Origin: Heliocidaris erythrogramma
Taxonomy: Eukaryota; Echinodermata; Echinoidea; Camarodonta; Echinometridae
DNA length: 64,000 nt
Direction of reading: 5' to 3'
Assembly: GCA_025617745.1 (NCBI GenBank)
Contig: CM046853.1
Location: 37,931,065 to 37,995,064 of the forward strand
The notes under the pieces are model-generated. The model was not told where the DNA came from and searched no databases. It saw nothing but the letters and a program-made list of their open reading frames with translations. Positions 41,301 through 49,819 of the stretch are shown one piece after another. How positions within the stretch are numbered: the stretch's first letter is position 1; each line of letters starts with the position of its first letter. A program made the translations under genes and the position numbers.

Positions 41301-41813
41301 GAAAAACACAATGGTGCCCATGTCTGCGCACTCATTTATTTTACACGCAGTTCAGGAGTTTTGACGTGAAACTGAAAGACATGAATTGATCAGGATGATG
41401 AAAGACGACATTTTGAGGCTTGTGAATAAAATGTCTGAAATAAGACTGTTTTTTCATTATTTTGACTCGTTTTTTTTATGCATACCTATCGCTATGGTAA
41501 AGATGAAAAGTTTGTCACTTTGTGTTCGTTGCGTGTTTTGTTTTATTACAAAATATTAGAATCGCGCAGTTACGCGTGTGCGCAGACATGGGCACTGGGC
41601 ACTCTAGCCATACGTAAAAACAAGCGTATGGGACCGAACACAATCATCAAATTCGGTACTTACCCGGCCATATAAAACAGGTTTTTCGAGGATATCTATA
41701 TCGTAATGAATGCTCTTTAGTTCGTCAATGTCCAAGAAATGTGTCGATGTACCTGCTAACATAGTAACGTTGGTTAAAAACCACGCAAAGGCGATTTTTG
41801 CGTGTCGCGTCAT
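26123..41813 (-). CDS. OS9: OS-9, ER lectin of ERAD; complete, 11 coding exons, 737 aa
   Basis: OS-9 works in the ER lumen. It reads trimmed N-glycans on misfolded glycoproteins and delivers them to the SEL1L-HRD1 ubiquitin ligase. Exons in transcript order (high to low coordinates): 41813-41664, 38956-38786, 38207-38067, 36989-36891, 34175-33968, 33273-33004, 32489-32194, 30327-30009, 29619-29398, 28797-28661, 26323-26123. All junctions are GT-AG and the phases (0,0,0,0,1,1,0,1,1,0) sum to 2214 nt with one terminal stop. Residues 1 to about 25 look like a signal peptide. The MRH lectin domain spans about 102-235, with the WW pair in DWWTYEFCYG (111-112), NGSNCDLTGKPREAEVR and RIDEPESCRYV. 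A long acidic middle includes a run of nine Asp, followed by LTDTLNKLLRQL and a C-terminal region matching the OS-9 tail (QQERLQRNYGFQW). One MRH domain argues for OS9 over ERLEC1, which has two. Human OS-9 is 667 aa; the excess is mostly acidic linker. An in-frame ATG at 41858 could add 15 residues, but the second ATG gives the more typical signal peptide. Confidence 0.95.
26881..28549. mobile_element. Helentron/HINE-like element with 170-bp tandem core (OS9 intron 10)
   Basis: The ends carry inverted TTATGCCTCCGCC (26901-26913) and GGCGGAGGCATAA (28537-28549). The right end is preceded by GGACGGACGGAC repeats and a stem-loop (CACCCACCTTCGGTGGG). A perfect 16-bp palindrome, CGACCGCGCGCGGTCG, lies at 26881. 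The core is a tandem array whose marker AAATTGACCTCTGTGACCTC occurs at 27481, 27651, 27821, 27991, 28161 and about 28332, exactly 170 bp apart, with older copies to the left. Short terminal inverted repeats, a stem-loop at one end, a microsatellite and a tandem core are the features of Helentron-associated interspersed elements. The assignment is structural only, since no Rep/helicase is present. Confidence 0.7.
27180..28460. repeat. 170-bp tandem array with nuclear-receptor half-sites
   Basis: About six regular units and two degraded ones. Read on the - strand, each unit contains AGGTCAAAGGTCAGAGGTCA then CAGAGGTCA: four AGGTCA half-sites with spacings of 1, 1 and 3. Confidence 0.9.
28661..28797 (-). 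CDS. OS9: OS9 exon 10
   Basis: The acceptor is cattgtttag and the donor gtaagtgc. It encodes GGGQLEVRILSYVPEEWPDQ through FRNMIFGLV, matching the KIVRPWAEG...IFFNIL segment of vertebrate OS-9. This exon is only visible when the correct frame is linked to its neighbours. Confidence 0.9.
28930..29057. mobile_element. 128-bp TIR MITE in OS9 intron 9
   Basis: The left end GGGGCCTGTGACATAAAGAG mirrors the right end CTCTTTATGTTACAGGCCCC. It is non-coding. Confidence 0.85.
29398..29619 (-). CDS. OS9: OS9 exon 9
   Basis: The acceptor is catgtttctag and the donor gtaagtc. The 222 nt encode VNFKGEATSSKGKVSPQSES and VRVRVTRVKLDKN. Phase 1 on both sides fits the neighbouring exons. Confidence 0.85.
30009..30327 (-). 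CDS. OS9: OS9 exon 8 (Glu-rich coiled region)
   Basis: The acceptor is ttcaccaatag and the donor gtaagtgc. It contains a Glu/Lys tract with an internal duplication (two GDEEELKE/DEEELKE blocks), then LTDTLNKLLRQLKGKG, which matches the vertebrate LTSTLNKLIKRL segment. Confidence 0.9.
31630..31765. mobile_element. Hairpin MITE in OS9 intron 7
   Basis: Inverted arms of about 65 bp: ACAGATGATGCACAGG and GTGGGTCGGTAGGAATTGTG on the left, with their inverses on the right, meet at a tiny loop near 31689. It is palindromic across its whole length and non-coding. Confidence 0.85.
32194..32489 (-). CDS. OS9: OS9 exon 7 (poly-Asp region)
   Basis: The acceptor is ccccttgacag and the donor gtaagt. It encodes nine consecutive Asp from a (GAT)n run, then FMEFLKMDYKELIKRIQELP and a helical, acidic segment. 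Confidence 0.88.
33004..33273 (-). CDS. OS9: OS9 exon 6 (acidic linker)
   Basis: The acceptor is tttttaccag and the donor gtaaatcc. The 270 nt carry RYSKEAQEIGSIPDNGDGEE, an Asp/Tyr run and DLLITEMLKGVQGTIDKIN. The linker is poorly conserved, so this call rests mainly on frame continuity and splice sites. Confidence 0.85.
33449..33472. repeat. (ATC)n microsatellite in OS9 intron 5
   Basis: A run of ATC repeats. A similar ATC run inside exon 7 (about 32369-32394) encodes the poly-Asp stretch. Confidence 0.8.
33610..34000. repeat. Degenerate repeats of the OS9 exon 5 3' end and donor
   Basis: The motif TCTTACTATGTTTCGTTTGT, which spans the exon 5 end and splice donor at 33962-33981, recurs in altered form near 33615, 33674, 33776 and 33871. 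The copies are separated by GAGAGTAATA-type spacer. The copy at 33871 is followed by GTTGGTGCATGTACCGATCA and CATGAGAAGATGGAAGCAGA, a diverged duplicate of exon 5 coding sequence. Confidence 0.75.
33968..34175 (-). CDS. OS9: OS9 exon 5 (MRH end)
   Basis: The acceptor is ttgcattgtag and the donor gtaaga. The 208 nt encode FLCAENELDTMSRIDEPESC onward to YDQYMNQQ and leave phase 1. Diverged copies of its 3' end and donor recur in the next intron. Confidence 0.93.
34204..34528. mobile_element. TIR MITE, CAATAAGCC family (OS9 intron 4)
   Basis: The left end CAATAAGCCACTTCGGAG mirrors the right end CGAACTGGCTTATTC. It shares its subterminal GAGCAGATAAAGGTCAT and GGTCATTTGTACCATG with the element at 38524. 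Its left end is 28 bp from the exon 5 acceptor. Confidence 0.8.
34552..36136. mobile_element. Helentron/HINE-like element with about 330-bp tandem core (OS9 intron 4)
   Basis: The end GCTCACCTGAG (34575-34585) is inverted at CTCAGGTGAGC (36125-36135). GGACGACGGACGACGGAC and a stem-loop (CTCGAGCCTTAGGCTC) precede the right end. The core unit, marked by CAATTGGGGGCCCTCCCC at 34923, 35251, 35581 and 35920, is 328-339 bp long; the length differences come partly from its poly-C run. The repeated open frames it contains are artefacts of the repeat. Confidence 0.7.
36500..36715. mobile_element. Tc1/mariner-type MITE (OS9 intron 4)
   Basis: The left end TACAGCCATGGAAAAAATTA mirrors the right end TAATTTTTTCCAGGGCTGTA (one indel), with TA at both outer edges as expected of Tc1/mariner target duplication. 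Length is 216 bp with no transposase. Confidence 0.82.
36891..36989 (-). CDS. OS9: OS9 exon 4 (MRH)
   Basis: The acceptor is tttatttcttag and the donor gtatgc. The 33 codons include HRLNRYHSHRYVNGSNCDLT and KPREAEVR, whose last Arg matches a conserved glycan-contact position of the family. Confidence 0.94.
37444..38032. mobile_element. 589-bp palindromic element, family B copy 1 (OS9 intron 3)
   Basis: The left end TTTAAAGGGCAATCCAACCT mirrors the right end AGGTTGGATTTCCCTTTAA. The inversion continues imperfectly inward for well over 100 bp. A second copy is at 59153-59718. No coding capacity was found. The right end stops 34 bp from exon 3. Confidence 0.85.
38067..38207 (-). CDS. OS9: OS9 exon 3 (MRH core, WW motif)
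   Basis: The acceptor is ttctactcctag and the donor gtaagt. The 47 codons carry SKDWWTYEFCYGKHVRQFHM, the glycan-binding double-Trp motif of MRH lectins. Confidence 0.95.
38524..38764. mobile_element. 241-bp TIR MITE, CAATAAGCC family (OS9 intron 2)
   Basis: The left end CAATAAGCCAGTTCGTAATT mirrors the right end TTTTGAGCTGGCTTATC. The interior contains TTGCGCATGTGCAGATAAAA. It ends 21 bp from the exon 2 donor. Confidence 0.8.
38786..38956 (-). CDS. OS9: OS9 exon 2 (MRH start)
   Basis: The acceptor is catctcttttacag and the donor gtactt. The 57 codons include VIYLSSKFGQRYECQLP and LAPCLLK, both closely matching vertebrate OS-9. A MITE ends 21 bp past the donor. Confidence 0.93.
39849..40898. 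mobile_element. 1.05-kb TIR element related to the CAATAAGCC family (OS9 intron 1)
   Basis: The left end CAATAGGCCAATTTCGGCGA mirrors the right end CATTACGAAACTGGCCTATAG. TATGCGCAGACC inside the right end resembles the TGCGCATGTGCAGA of the small MITEs. It contains an open frame on the - strand (40204-40446, 80 codons, Pro/Glu-rich) that matches no family I recognise and has stops beyond it. This is probably a non-autonomous or decayed relative of the element that mobilises the MITEs. Confidence 0.65.
41664..41813 (-). CDS. OS9: OS9 exon 1 (signal peptide)
   Basis: It encodes the signal peptide and the conserved start of the mature protein (FLDIDELKSIHYDIDILEKP). The donor is gtaagta, phase 0. 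An alternative in-frame ATG lies 45 nt upstream. Confidence 0.88.
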
Positions 41814-41858
41814 TATTACGCTTGACTCCAGCTTTGGAACCTCAGCTGGTAATAACAT

Positions 41859-42300
41859 AACAGCGTTAAGTTAGGATGACTTGCTGGTATATGATTGGCT
41901 AGCGAGATGGATGCTTACCTAGATTGGATGCATCTTTTCTGATCTGCTTGCGCTTGCAGGTAGAAAAAGTAGCTGCATGTGAATCCATTGCCGATGAGTA
42001 AATTAGATTTTTAAAATATGAAAAATAGACCGAGATATATGACTAAAGTTAATAACTACAGTCCATACCGGTATAACTTTAATTATTGAGTCTAATATAA
42101 ATTGTTCATATTGATTAGGCCGGCGACCCAGACATTATTTTGCTGCATACAGTTATATTGTTGGAAGATATATTTCAATAATAGGTCTTTTAACCATCGA
42201 AGTGTGTGTATTGGAAATGATGTCATCATAATGCAAGAATTCCCATCTATTGTCCCACGTTGGAAAATGACGCATTTTTTTTATCGAACTTGCATCGTTT
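41859..42300. other. OS9 5' flank
   Basis: Upstream of the OS9 start on the - strand, so it should hold its promoter and 5' UTR. I see no clear TATA box or divergent gene. Confidence 0.4.
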
Positions 42301-42896
42301 TGTTTTGAGTGTTAGTACTTTTTTGTCACTTGTGAATGTTGAAATTCGCACTCTCTATATCTCTCTCTTCTATTTTCCCCCAACACCCTTTCCCCCTACA
42401 TAGAACCTTCTTCTTTCTCAGCTTTTCTATGTTTGTCGTTGTTTTTTTTTTTGTTCCGTTTTGCTCTTTTTCCTCTCTATCATTTTGTATACTTTCCCCC
42501 TTTTCTCCTTTTTGGATATTAAGCTATCCCTTTTGTAAATATATTTCCCACATGTAATTATTTCTAGTCTTATAAGGTAGTTTTACCTTTAAAAATGTTT
42601 CAAAGTAATTAAAACATTCATGTATTATATTCTCTTCGGGGACCTTGCTCTAACAAGCCCAGCTTCTTTAAGGTCTCCTCTTTCTTTCATGACTTGCGTA
42701 GAAGAACATGACTTACATAAGTAACTGTTAATCGATTTTTTTTTTTTTGGCTACTGACAAGAGTTGTATATTGACAAACTTACTGCACTTCATATTATGT
42801 TTGTTATGTTGATAATCTGTTATTCCTGTTACTTATTTGATAATCTATATACAAATGTTTGTGAAAGAAGGAAATAAAATGAACTATGAACTATGG
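42301..42896 (+). mobile_element. Probable LINE 3' end (CR1-like)
   Basis: The pyrimidine-rich stretch, the block TTCGGGGACCTTGCTCTAAC and a terminus GAAATAAAATG followed by the octamer-like repeat AACTATGAACTATGG fit the 3' UTR of a 5'-truncated CR1-type retroposon. No coding sequence remains, so the family is an inference. Confidence 0.5.
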
Positions 42897-43085
42897 AGCC
42901 CTATTTATATAGGCTTTTCCTTAGGGGGGGGGGGGGCTCAATATATTGGACAGACGAGTATGTGCCTCTTTGACGACCCCCTTTTTCAACGGCCGATCGC
43001 CGTTCTCAAGATACCCGATTTCTTTTAACTGCCGTTCCGAAGACCCTCGGAAACGCAATGCCACGCAATGCCCCGTAATACACCT

Positions 43086-43220
43086 GGGGAGCGTTTCATC
43101 AAGCGTTTTGTCAGTGATTCTTACCGACAACTGTTATAAGCTACTGAAATCCTTGCATTTGATTGGCTGAGAGCAAATTTGTCAGTAAAATCACTGACAA
43201 ATCGCTTGATGAAACGCTCC
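43086..43220. mobile_element. Palindromic MITE, family A copy 3
   Basis: It begins GGGGAGCGTTTCATCAAGCG and ends CGCTTGATGAAACGCTCC. The interior TTTGATTGGCTGAGAGCAAA matches the copies at 4901 and 7191. Confidence 0.88.
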
Positions 43221-44135
43221 GTATCCGTTCCCTAGAACTTTTTAAACACTTTGCAGAGTAGTGCCATATAGCTCTGTAGACCCTATACTTTGACCTACCC
43301 GGTAGTTCCTTAGACCCCCATTTCGGGGTTGACGAGGCACACCCCCGTCAAGAAAAAATCTGAGTGTCCCCCCCCCCCCCCCCCCCCCCCCGCCGAGTAG
43401 ATCTACCTTGATTTACCGCCATTCATGATTATGATAATGTCTAGATTCCATCCGTTTTTTATATCTGGTTTATTTATTTATTTATTTATTCTTTTTTCCG
43501 TTTCACATAAACAAAATATAAAGAAACATGACGCTGCTCTTTCTCCGCACGCATTAATTATATACCACACCCCACACAGAGCGCGACTCTCATTCTTTAA
43601 TCACGCGATCCCCCCAAAAAATTGTTTGTAGCTGCTTTTTTTCCAAAAATGCCCTTTTTTGCTGATGCCCCCCCCCCTCCCCCCACATTCAAAGACGCTC
43701 CGCCGCCCCTGGTACAATGCAAACATTGTATGGAATTGTACTGGCGCACTCGTACATTAATTTCATTCGAAGACTTGATGACAGGAGACAATAGCACAAA
43801 CAGAAATTGGTGGCGCGTTTAATTCTAAACGCAACTATGCTATAAAGTACAATTCTGCCGGATTAACGAGCGCAACACGACACTTACCATAATTCTTATC
43901 TTGGTGTTACAGTTGATTTCCAATGTTTTAGTGAAACGTTAGCAATTTTGATTGATTAATTTTTTTGTGAAAGTGGTGCACAGGAAATTCAATCTGAATG
44001 GATGTTTATTTTTTTAGAACCACTTACTCATTCAGTCACGGCTAGAAGGCCTCGTTGAAATAACACTTAGAAAAACACTAAATTTGTCAGTTTATATTGA
44101 TATGTTCTTACATCTTTATGTTGTTGTATATATAC

Positions 44136-44176
<41 letters not shown>

Positions 44177-44413
44177 GTGAAAGGAAATGAGAGAATAATG
44201 GTTGCGTAACTCCCTTTTTGAAATTTTTGCAGAGGTTGAAAAAATGTCTCCGCCTACATGAAATATATATATATATATATATTTGCAATTACTCGTAGTG
44301 TTACATATAGTACATAGTAGTCCATGATAGTACAATTTTCATCTAGAGATTGGTTATCGAATGACTTTTTAACATTTAAAATTCCATTCTTAATTTTAGG
44401 CGTCTTAACAAGG
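43221..44413. other. Low-complexity intergenic DNA
   Basis: It contains a poly-C run at about 43370-43391, a GC-rich CCCCCC block near 43668-43710 and a long (TA)n run at about 44138-44174. No gene was supported. Confidence 0.5.
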
Positions 44414-44419
44414 TACATT

Positions 44420-44734
44420 GGCGGATCCAGTGGGGAGGGCACTTCCGGCCCGTGCCCCCCCCCCCCCCCCCTTTGGAAGAAAAGTATGCATTTTGACCAT
44501 AGACGATCCGCCATTTTCTCGATTGTGCCTCCCCCCCCCCTTTTTAGAATGAAGACCTTCTTTTTTTTTTTTTTTTGGCTTGTCAGGGAAATTTTTTTTG
44601 TCGGCACCCCCCTCCCACTGAGCGACTTTTCGAGAAGCTGGCGAGACCCAAAAAATACGGGTCTACATTTTCCAAAAGTTGACAAACCTTCATTTGTGTG
44701 CCCCTCTTATACTCAATCCTGGATCCGCCCCTGA
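44420..44734. mobile_element. TIR element with GGCGGATCCAG ends
   Basis: The left GGCGGATCCAG mirrors the right CTGGATCCGCC. The interior has poly-C and poly-T runs with diverged, non-coding filler. Interspersed sequences with GGGGCGGATCCAG ends are common in marine invertebrate genomes; the superfamily is uncertain. Confidence 0.6.
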
Positions 44735-45415
44735 ATGTATATACATGTACTTCATGTTTTATATTCTTTATATACACAATGAAACAAAGATGAATTGGCT
44801 GATTACACATCTACTTAAATAATAATTGATGTCATTTCAAATGCAATTGTTTATGGTATGATGTAATGTGAAATAATATTGAGAAATTGTTCAGTGAACA
44901 TGCGCAGTTCAGCCTTGGACTGTGAAGCAATGTATTAATGAAATCATTACTGATTTGAATTGAACATGGAATATTTGTTAACAACAGCACCGGGGTATGT
45001 GCTTAGCGAATGGGCATCGCTGCATTCTTTACTTTATGATGGGAGAGGGCAAAAGTGTTCCAGTTTCCACACCATGTATCTTATTATACTTTATGTATTT
45101 ACGATGATATAAACATGTATTTTTGGAAGATGTGTCAATTGCATAATAAACACATAATTGACGGAAAACTAAATATACATGGGTTACTTTTTTGGAATAC
45201 TGTTTTCAACCTAGGTTTAAATTATTTTGTTTTGACTGCGTAGGTTTCTAAAGAATCAAACGCTGCCCTTGTTCAGTGCTTGCATTTTTACTTTAGATCT
45301 AAAAGCAGATAAACAAAACGTTAGTCATTTGTAGTCGGAGGGCCGGCTGGTCGAAAAAAGAAGAAGAAAAAAAAAAAAGTGGGGAACAAAATTGCCTGTG
45401 GAGTACACTTGTCTT
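44735..45415. other. Intergenic DNA, nothing recognised
   Basis: AT-rich, with an A-rich run near 45356-45380. No exon or repeat could be supported. Confidence 0.4.
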
Positions 45416-45530
45416 ATAATATTGTAATGTTTTAAACAAGAGATGGCTCTACATAACTTATTTGATGCAATCACCGATCTATAATCGGTATGCCTAGTTG
45501 TAATGTTTTAAACAAGAGATGGCGCTAAAC
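45416..45530 (+). repeat. Two direct copies of the GAGATGGCGCT repeat
   Basis: TGTAATGTTTTAAACAAGAG followed by ATGGCTCTA occurs near 45424 and, with ATGGCGCTA, near 45499. Further direct copies lie near 46003 and 46707, and inverted copies near 47628 and 47752. Confidence 0.75.
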
Positions 45531-45791
45531 CTGTTTCATCAGAGCGCTGTATGTATAACTCTGTGTTTCATGGCTTGTTTGATCAAGGAGTTGTCACCTT
45601 GGTTTGATACAATCTAACTCAAGAAATGGTAGATCTCATTATAATGATGGCACGAAACCACTTTACTTGTCTGACTTGTTTTTATAGCGTATTGACTTGT
45701 TGATACAACTGACAGAAGCAGACGGAGTCACTGAGAACTACCTAACCGTAGTGTAGAGTTCAGCGACAGTGAATCAAAACGAGCATCCGGT

Positions 45792-45990
45792 ATGCGTGTG
45801 TGTGTGTGTGTGTTTGTGTAATTGGGTTTTTACAGACGTGTATCAATCAGATATGATTATTTACGTCTGGGGACTGACCTTTAACATCACCATCCGAAAG
45901 ACGTGACTCAGTCTCGAACCTGGGTCCGCTGAATCAGTTTATAACTTCCACTGTTAGCTGGATTACAGGCGCACGCCACAACGCCCAGTT
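45792..45990 (-). mobile_element. SINE-like element with a 7SL-like head
   Basis: Read on the - strand it starts TGGGCGTTGTGGCGTGCGCC, then CTGTAATCCAGCTA, and reaches CCAGGTTCGAGACTGAG, a B-box-like segment. This order resembles the Alu domain of 7SL RNA. It then enters a different block (CTTTCGGATGGTGATGTTAA) and ends in a (CA)n tail, so it looks like a chimeric SINE and not a plain 7SL pseudogene. The 7SL match is from memory, short (about 45 bp strongly matching) and needs alignment. Confidence 0.55.
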
Positions 45991-46145
45991 GTATGCTTCA
46001 TTGTAATGTTTTAAACAAGAGATGGCGCTAGACCATTTTTTTTTTCTCCATCGCTTATTTGAAATCATTTCCTTTTCAAACATCGGAATCATCCGACAGA
46101 TCCACTTCTAATTTTCGACTTAGAATCCAGCTCAGATTGGAGAAT

Positions 46146-46601
46146 CTTGGCTTCCAAGTTCGATACTAACAAAACCACAAAATTGCATGCCTGATGGCTG
46201 TCGGAGGTGAAGTCGGAGCCAACCTCTAAACCGCTTCCAAGGTCTGTCGCCCAGAAGGTGGGAGATGGCATCGCTAAGGCCACCCGGGGATGGAAGGCGT
46301 TGTTCAAAGATCAACGTCCGAAGCTGACTATCCAGAAAAGTCAGGCCGAGGTCAATGGGTCCCCAGTGCATCCTCACTCGCCATCCGTGCCCTCAAGGAA
46401 CATCCTCGTGATAGGAAGAAGGTGAAGAACATCTCTCACAGTGACAACATCACCGTTTATAGCCTACTTCATCGACATTGCCAGGACGATGCATGAGCGT
46501 TCCATGGCACGTGAGCTGAAAGGAACGGTCAAGGAGGTCCTTTGGACAGAACCCACATGATTAAGATCAACGATGGAGAGATTGAGATCCATGCTGAATG
46601 A
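46146..46601 (+). pseudogene. RPL12: Processed pseudogene of ribosomal protein L12
   Basis: Intronless, frameshifted remains of RPL12, a protein of the large-subunit stalk base. Successive frames give KFDTN near the start, GGEVGA (46202), VGDGIAKATRGWKA (46258), KLTIQKSQAEV, then RALKEHPRDRKKVKNISHSD, then ARELKGTVKEVLW, and finally KINDGEIEIHAE and a stop. These follow the RPL12 order, but at least three frame changes and an early stop break the frame. An A-rich segment (ttaaaaaaataaataaatg) follows at about 46645-46672, consistent with LINE-mediated retroposition. It is not functional. Confidence 0.85.
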
Positions 46602-46672
46602 TCTAGACGTCAAGAGACAAAGGAAACACTGTGTGAACAAAGATTATTTAAAAAAATAAATAAATGAATAAG

Positions 46673-48710
46673 CATTTCATTCAAGGGAACGATAGGCCTC
46701 ATTATAATGTTTCAAACAAGAGATGGCGCTATGCAACATGTTTGATACAATCTATAGAAGCTGCAGACGGTAAGATTCCCTGTATTGTTTTAACAAGATC
46801 TTTAAAAAAAAAATTATTATTTATTTTCGCATAGTCATCCATGGCTTTTTATACACTAATTCGCACTTCGAGGTATGCATTTCAGTAAAAAAGAAAGAAA
46901 AAATAAGAAGCTCTCCTCTGTAGTATCTAAATACTGGCGTCACTCACCTCATTTTTGTTACTTTAGGATCAAATGGACGTGTACGACTAATAGCTGTCGA
47001 AGGTACTCGTATCCCAGTTCTATCTTTTTTACGTTTTTAATGCATTACTCTGCTTTTAACAAACACCAAGTTGCGGATACTTTGATAACAGTAGGATATT
47101 CATCCGTTTGCAATAATATATTTTACGTCAGATAGATTGAGTGAAATCGAGCAAAGGAGAAAAATGATCGAACATTAGGGGAAAAGGGAATTTTAAGACT
47201 TTGAAGCTTAGAAGCAAGGGAGCAGGGAGTGATATGACCCGTTGCTCTGCTCACTTTCAGATCTTTTTTTTGTGATGTGCAGGATTAAGAAGCTTGCTGA
47301 GAAATGGTTGAGAACACCTATCCGTTTGGATCACTATAGTGTGTTGAAACGTAATGCGCTGTATCTCCATTTGCATTTTCCTTTGTTGATTTTTTTTCAG
47401 CGTATGAACAGCGCAACAATGCATGCAGATATGAGTGAATATGAACGTCTGTGTGGCAACTTATAACGCAAGTGTGGGGTCTTTTGTTCATGTTCGCACC
47501 GGCATGAATCCTATCGAATCGAACAATAGTTGGAGTGATCAACGTGGTCCTCATGTCGACAAATGACGCCTCATGATCTACTGGTTGCGTGAAGGCATTA
47601 GTCGTAGCTATGAAACAAGTCAGTGGACTAGCGCCATCTCTTGTTTAAAACATTACAATGAGGTCTACCGGTTGCGCGCACAGAACTCAAAACAAAGGTT
47701 CGTTGGTTGCGCGAAGACATTGAACAAGTCATAGCTATGAAACAAGTTGTCTAGCGCCATCTCGTGTCTCATACCGGTCGTTATTTTCCTCAGCAGTTAT
47801 TTATAATGCCAGGTAAAATTGATTCATACTTTCTCGTCCGGAGTTTTCGAAAATACTACTGAGTCAATAAAACATATTGTGTTTTACTTTTCTGTAATAA
47901 ACAGGCTCAAAACAATTTGAAACAAAATACTAGTAATGAAATTTATTGTTCTAATTGTCTAGACTTCATCAGATTCCTTTCTATGTAATGTCTAATAAAA
48001 TAATACCAAAAAACCAACATTTTGAGATAAGAGCTGAAAAGTTTAGAATTTTGATGGTATAACACCCCCCCCCCCCCGATAATTAGGCTTAGGCCTATAT
48101 AAGGACAAATTGACAACTTGGTAATTACACTGTGATAGCTAGTACACCTGTTTTCTAATAATAAACTGATTTCCTAAGGCCTAGCCTCTAACGTCAAATT
48201 AATTTGATGCTAACATATATCACGTGTATGTACCTAAACAAATTAAGTACGTTTTTCTAATGGAAATTAAAAGGGAATATTTTTGATAAATTTGTAATTA
48301 AAATATGGCTATTGGTATAGTATGGAGAAATTTATCCAAAATTATTTTCATCTTGAATCAAGTAATACTCCTTGATTTTACTATATAGTTCAGACACTGG
48401 TGAATTTAAGTGTGATAATCTTTGTTAATATATTTAGACCTGCTGATTATTTACACATATACATGTATTTATTTTATTAATTATTTATTCATTCATTTAT
48501 GTATTTCTTTAAAGATCACAGTGCAAGAAAATTCCATCAAAATAAATATTGGCTTAATAATTATTATTGCATAGATGGCATAAATTATACAAGGTTATCC
48601 AAATTCAACGCTTGGAAACATTTTAATTAATGATTATTATCAATTATAAAACGGTAAAATACAGCCCCCGATATAGCAGCTGAAGAGCTCCTTGAACGCT
48701 GCTGAGATGT
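46673..48710. other. Repeat-rich intergenic DNA
   Basis: It contains a direct GAGATGGCGCT copy near 46707 and two inverted copies (AGCGCCATCTCTTGTTTAAA near 47628 and AGCGCCATCTCGTGT near 47754). A poly-C run lies at 48065-48077. No gene was recognised. Confidence 0.5.
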
Positions 48711-49266
48711 GTGACGACACACGAAGGACCAGTCCTGTCTAAGCAGACGATGTCCCATAACATCTTACACATTTTTCAGTGCCTGTTTTGTCATCTCCTC
48801 TTCACTTATTTCTCTTACTTGACTAGCGTCAGTCTTAATGTTAGTCTGTTGCCTCACTCTTAACTTTGTCTATGGTATTATTTTGATGAAAAATGCAGCG
48901 TTAAAAAAATAAAGGAATCAGTCACTTGTAAACAAAATAAGACGCCATTGTATTTTCAGCTGCTTGCACGGGGCATGTTCGGCGTTTCAAGAGGGAACGA
49001 ATACAATCTGTGATATTATTCGGAGGGCTTTTCAATTTGAAAATGGGGTTTATTTCATTGATCATTGACCCTTCTCCTGTGTATTTACAATCAAACGGTT
49101 TTAGTTATCAGAATCAGTTTCACTTTCCCTTTTAGAATGTTGTGAAATAAGGTCATGTTAAATATACCAAACTCTTTATAATTTGATAAATAATTGCATT
49201 GCAATTACGTTCATTCATTATAGGACGTCGTCTGCTTAAGCAGGATCGATCCCTAGTGTGACGACA
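48711..49266. mobile_element. TIR element of about 556 bp
   Basis: The left GTGACGACACACGAAGGACC plus CCTGTCTAAGCAGACGATGT mirrors the right ACGTCGTCTGCTTAAGCAGG plus CCCTAGTGTGACGAC. The interior is AT-rich and non-coding. The exact ends are uncertain. Confidence 0.65.
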
Positions 49267-49419
49267 TCAAAACATCGCTATATTTCTGGCAAATCCTCGG
49301 ATATTCCAGATGCTTAGAAGAGCTTTTATTTATGTTGTGTTTATAATCATCAGATACGCAGTTGACATAAAACTTATACGATTGTCATCTGAAAGCTTCC
49401 CAGTTTCTAGTGATACTTT

Positions 49420-49787
49420 TGTGGGGATGGTATGGTGTATTTAACAAAAAATTCAAACTAAAAAATGTGTACGTGTTCAACAACCTCCTCACTAAATTTA
49501 AACTTATTTGATCTCACAAGAAATGAATGAAAATTAACACAATCAAATTAATTGCTGGTGGTTTAATGTTTGTATATATTCACCAAAACAATTTCAAATC
49601 AATATACAAAGTAAATGCTTAAGTACAAGTGGCTCTGTTTCTATAGCGGAAGGCCGCCGCTGTAATAAGCATAAAAAAGAATGTAGAGTAGTGTGAGCAC
49701 AAGCTAATTTGTCGAAACTTATGGCTCACAAAATATGAGTAAACGAAATACAAAAAAAAGGAATCGTTAAATGCTTAAATGATGCGA

Positions 49788-49819
<32 letters not shown>

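Noticed and set aside
45900..45960. Primate Alu contamination
   Set aside because: The AGCTGGATTACAGGCGCACG stretch looks Alu-like, but the rest of the element and its flanks do not follow Alu, so a local 7SL-like SINE is more likely than contamination.
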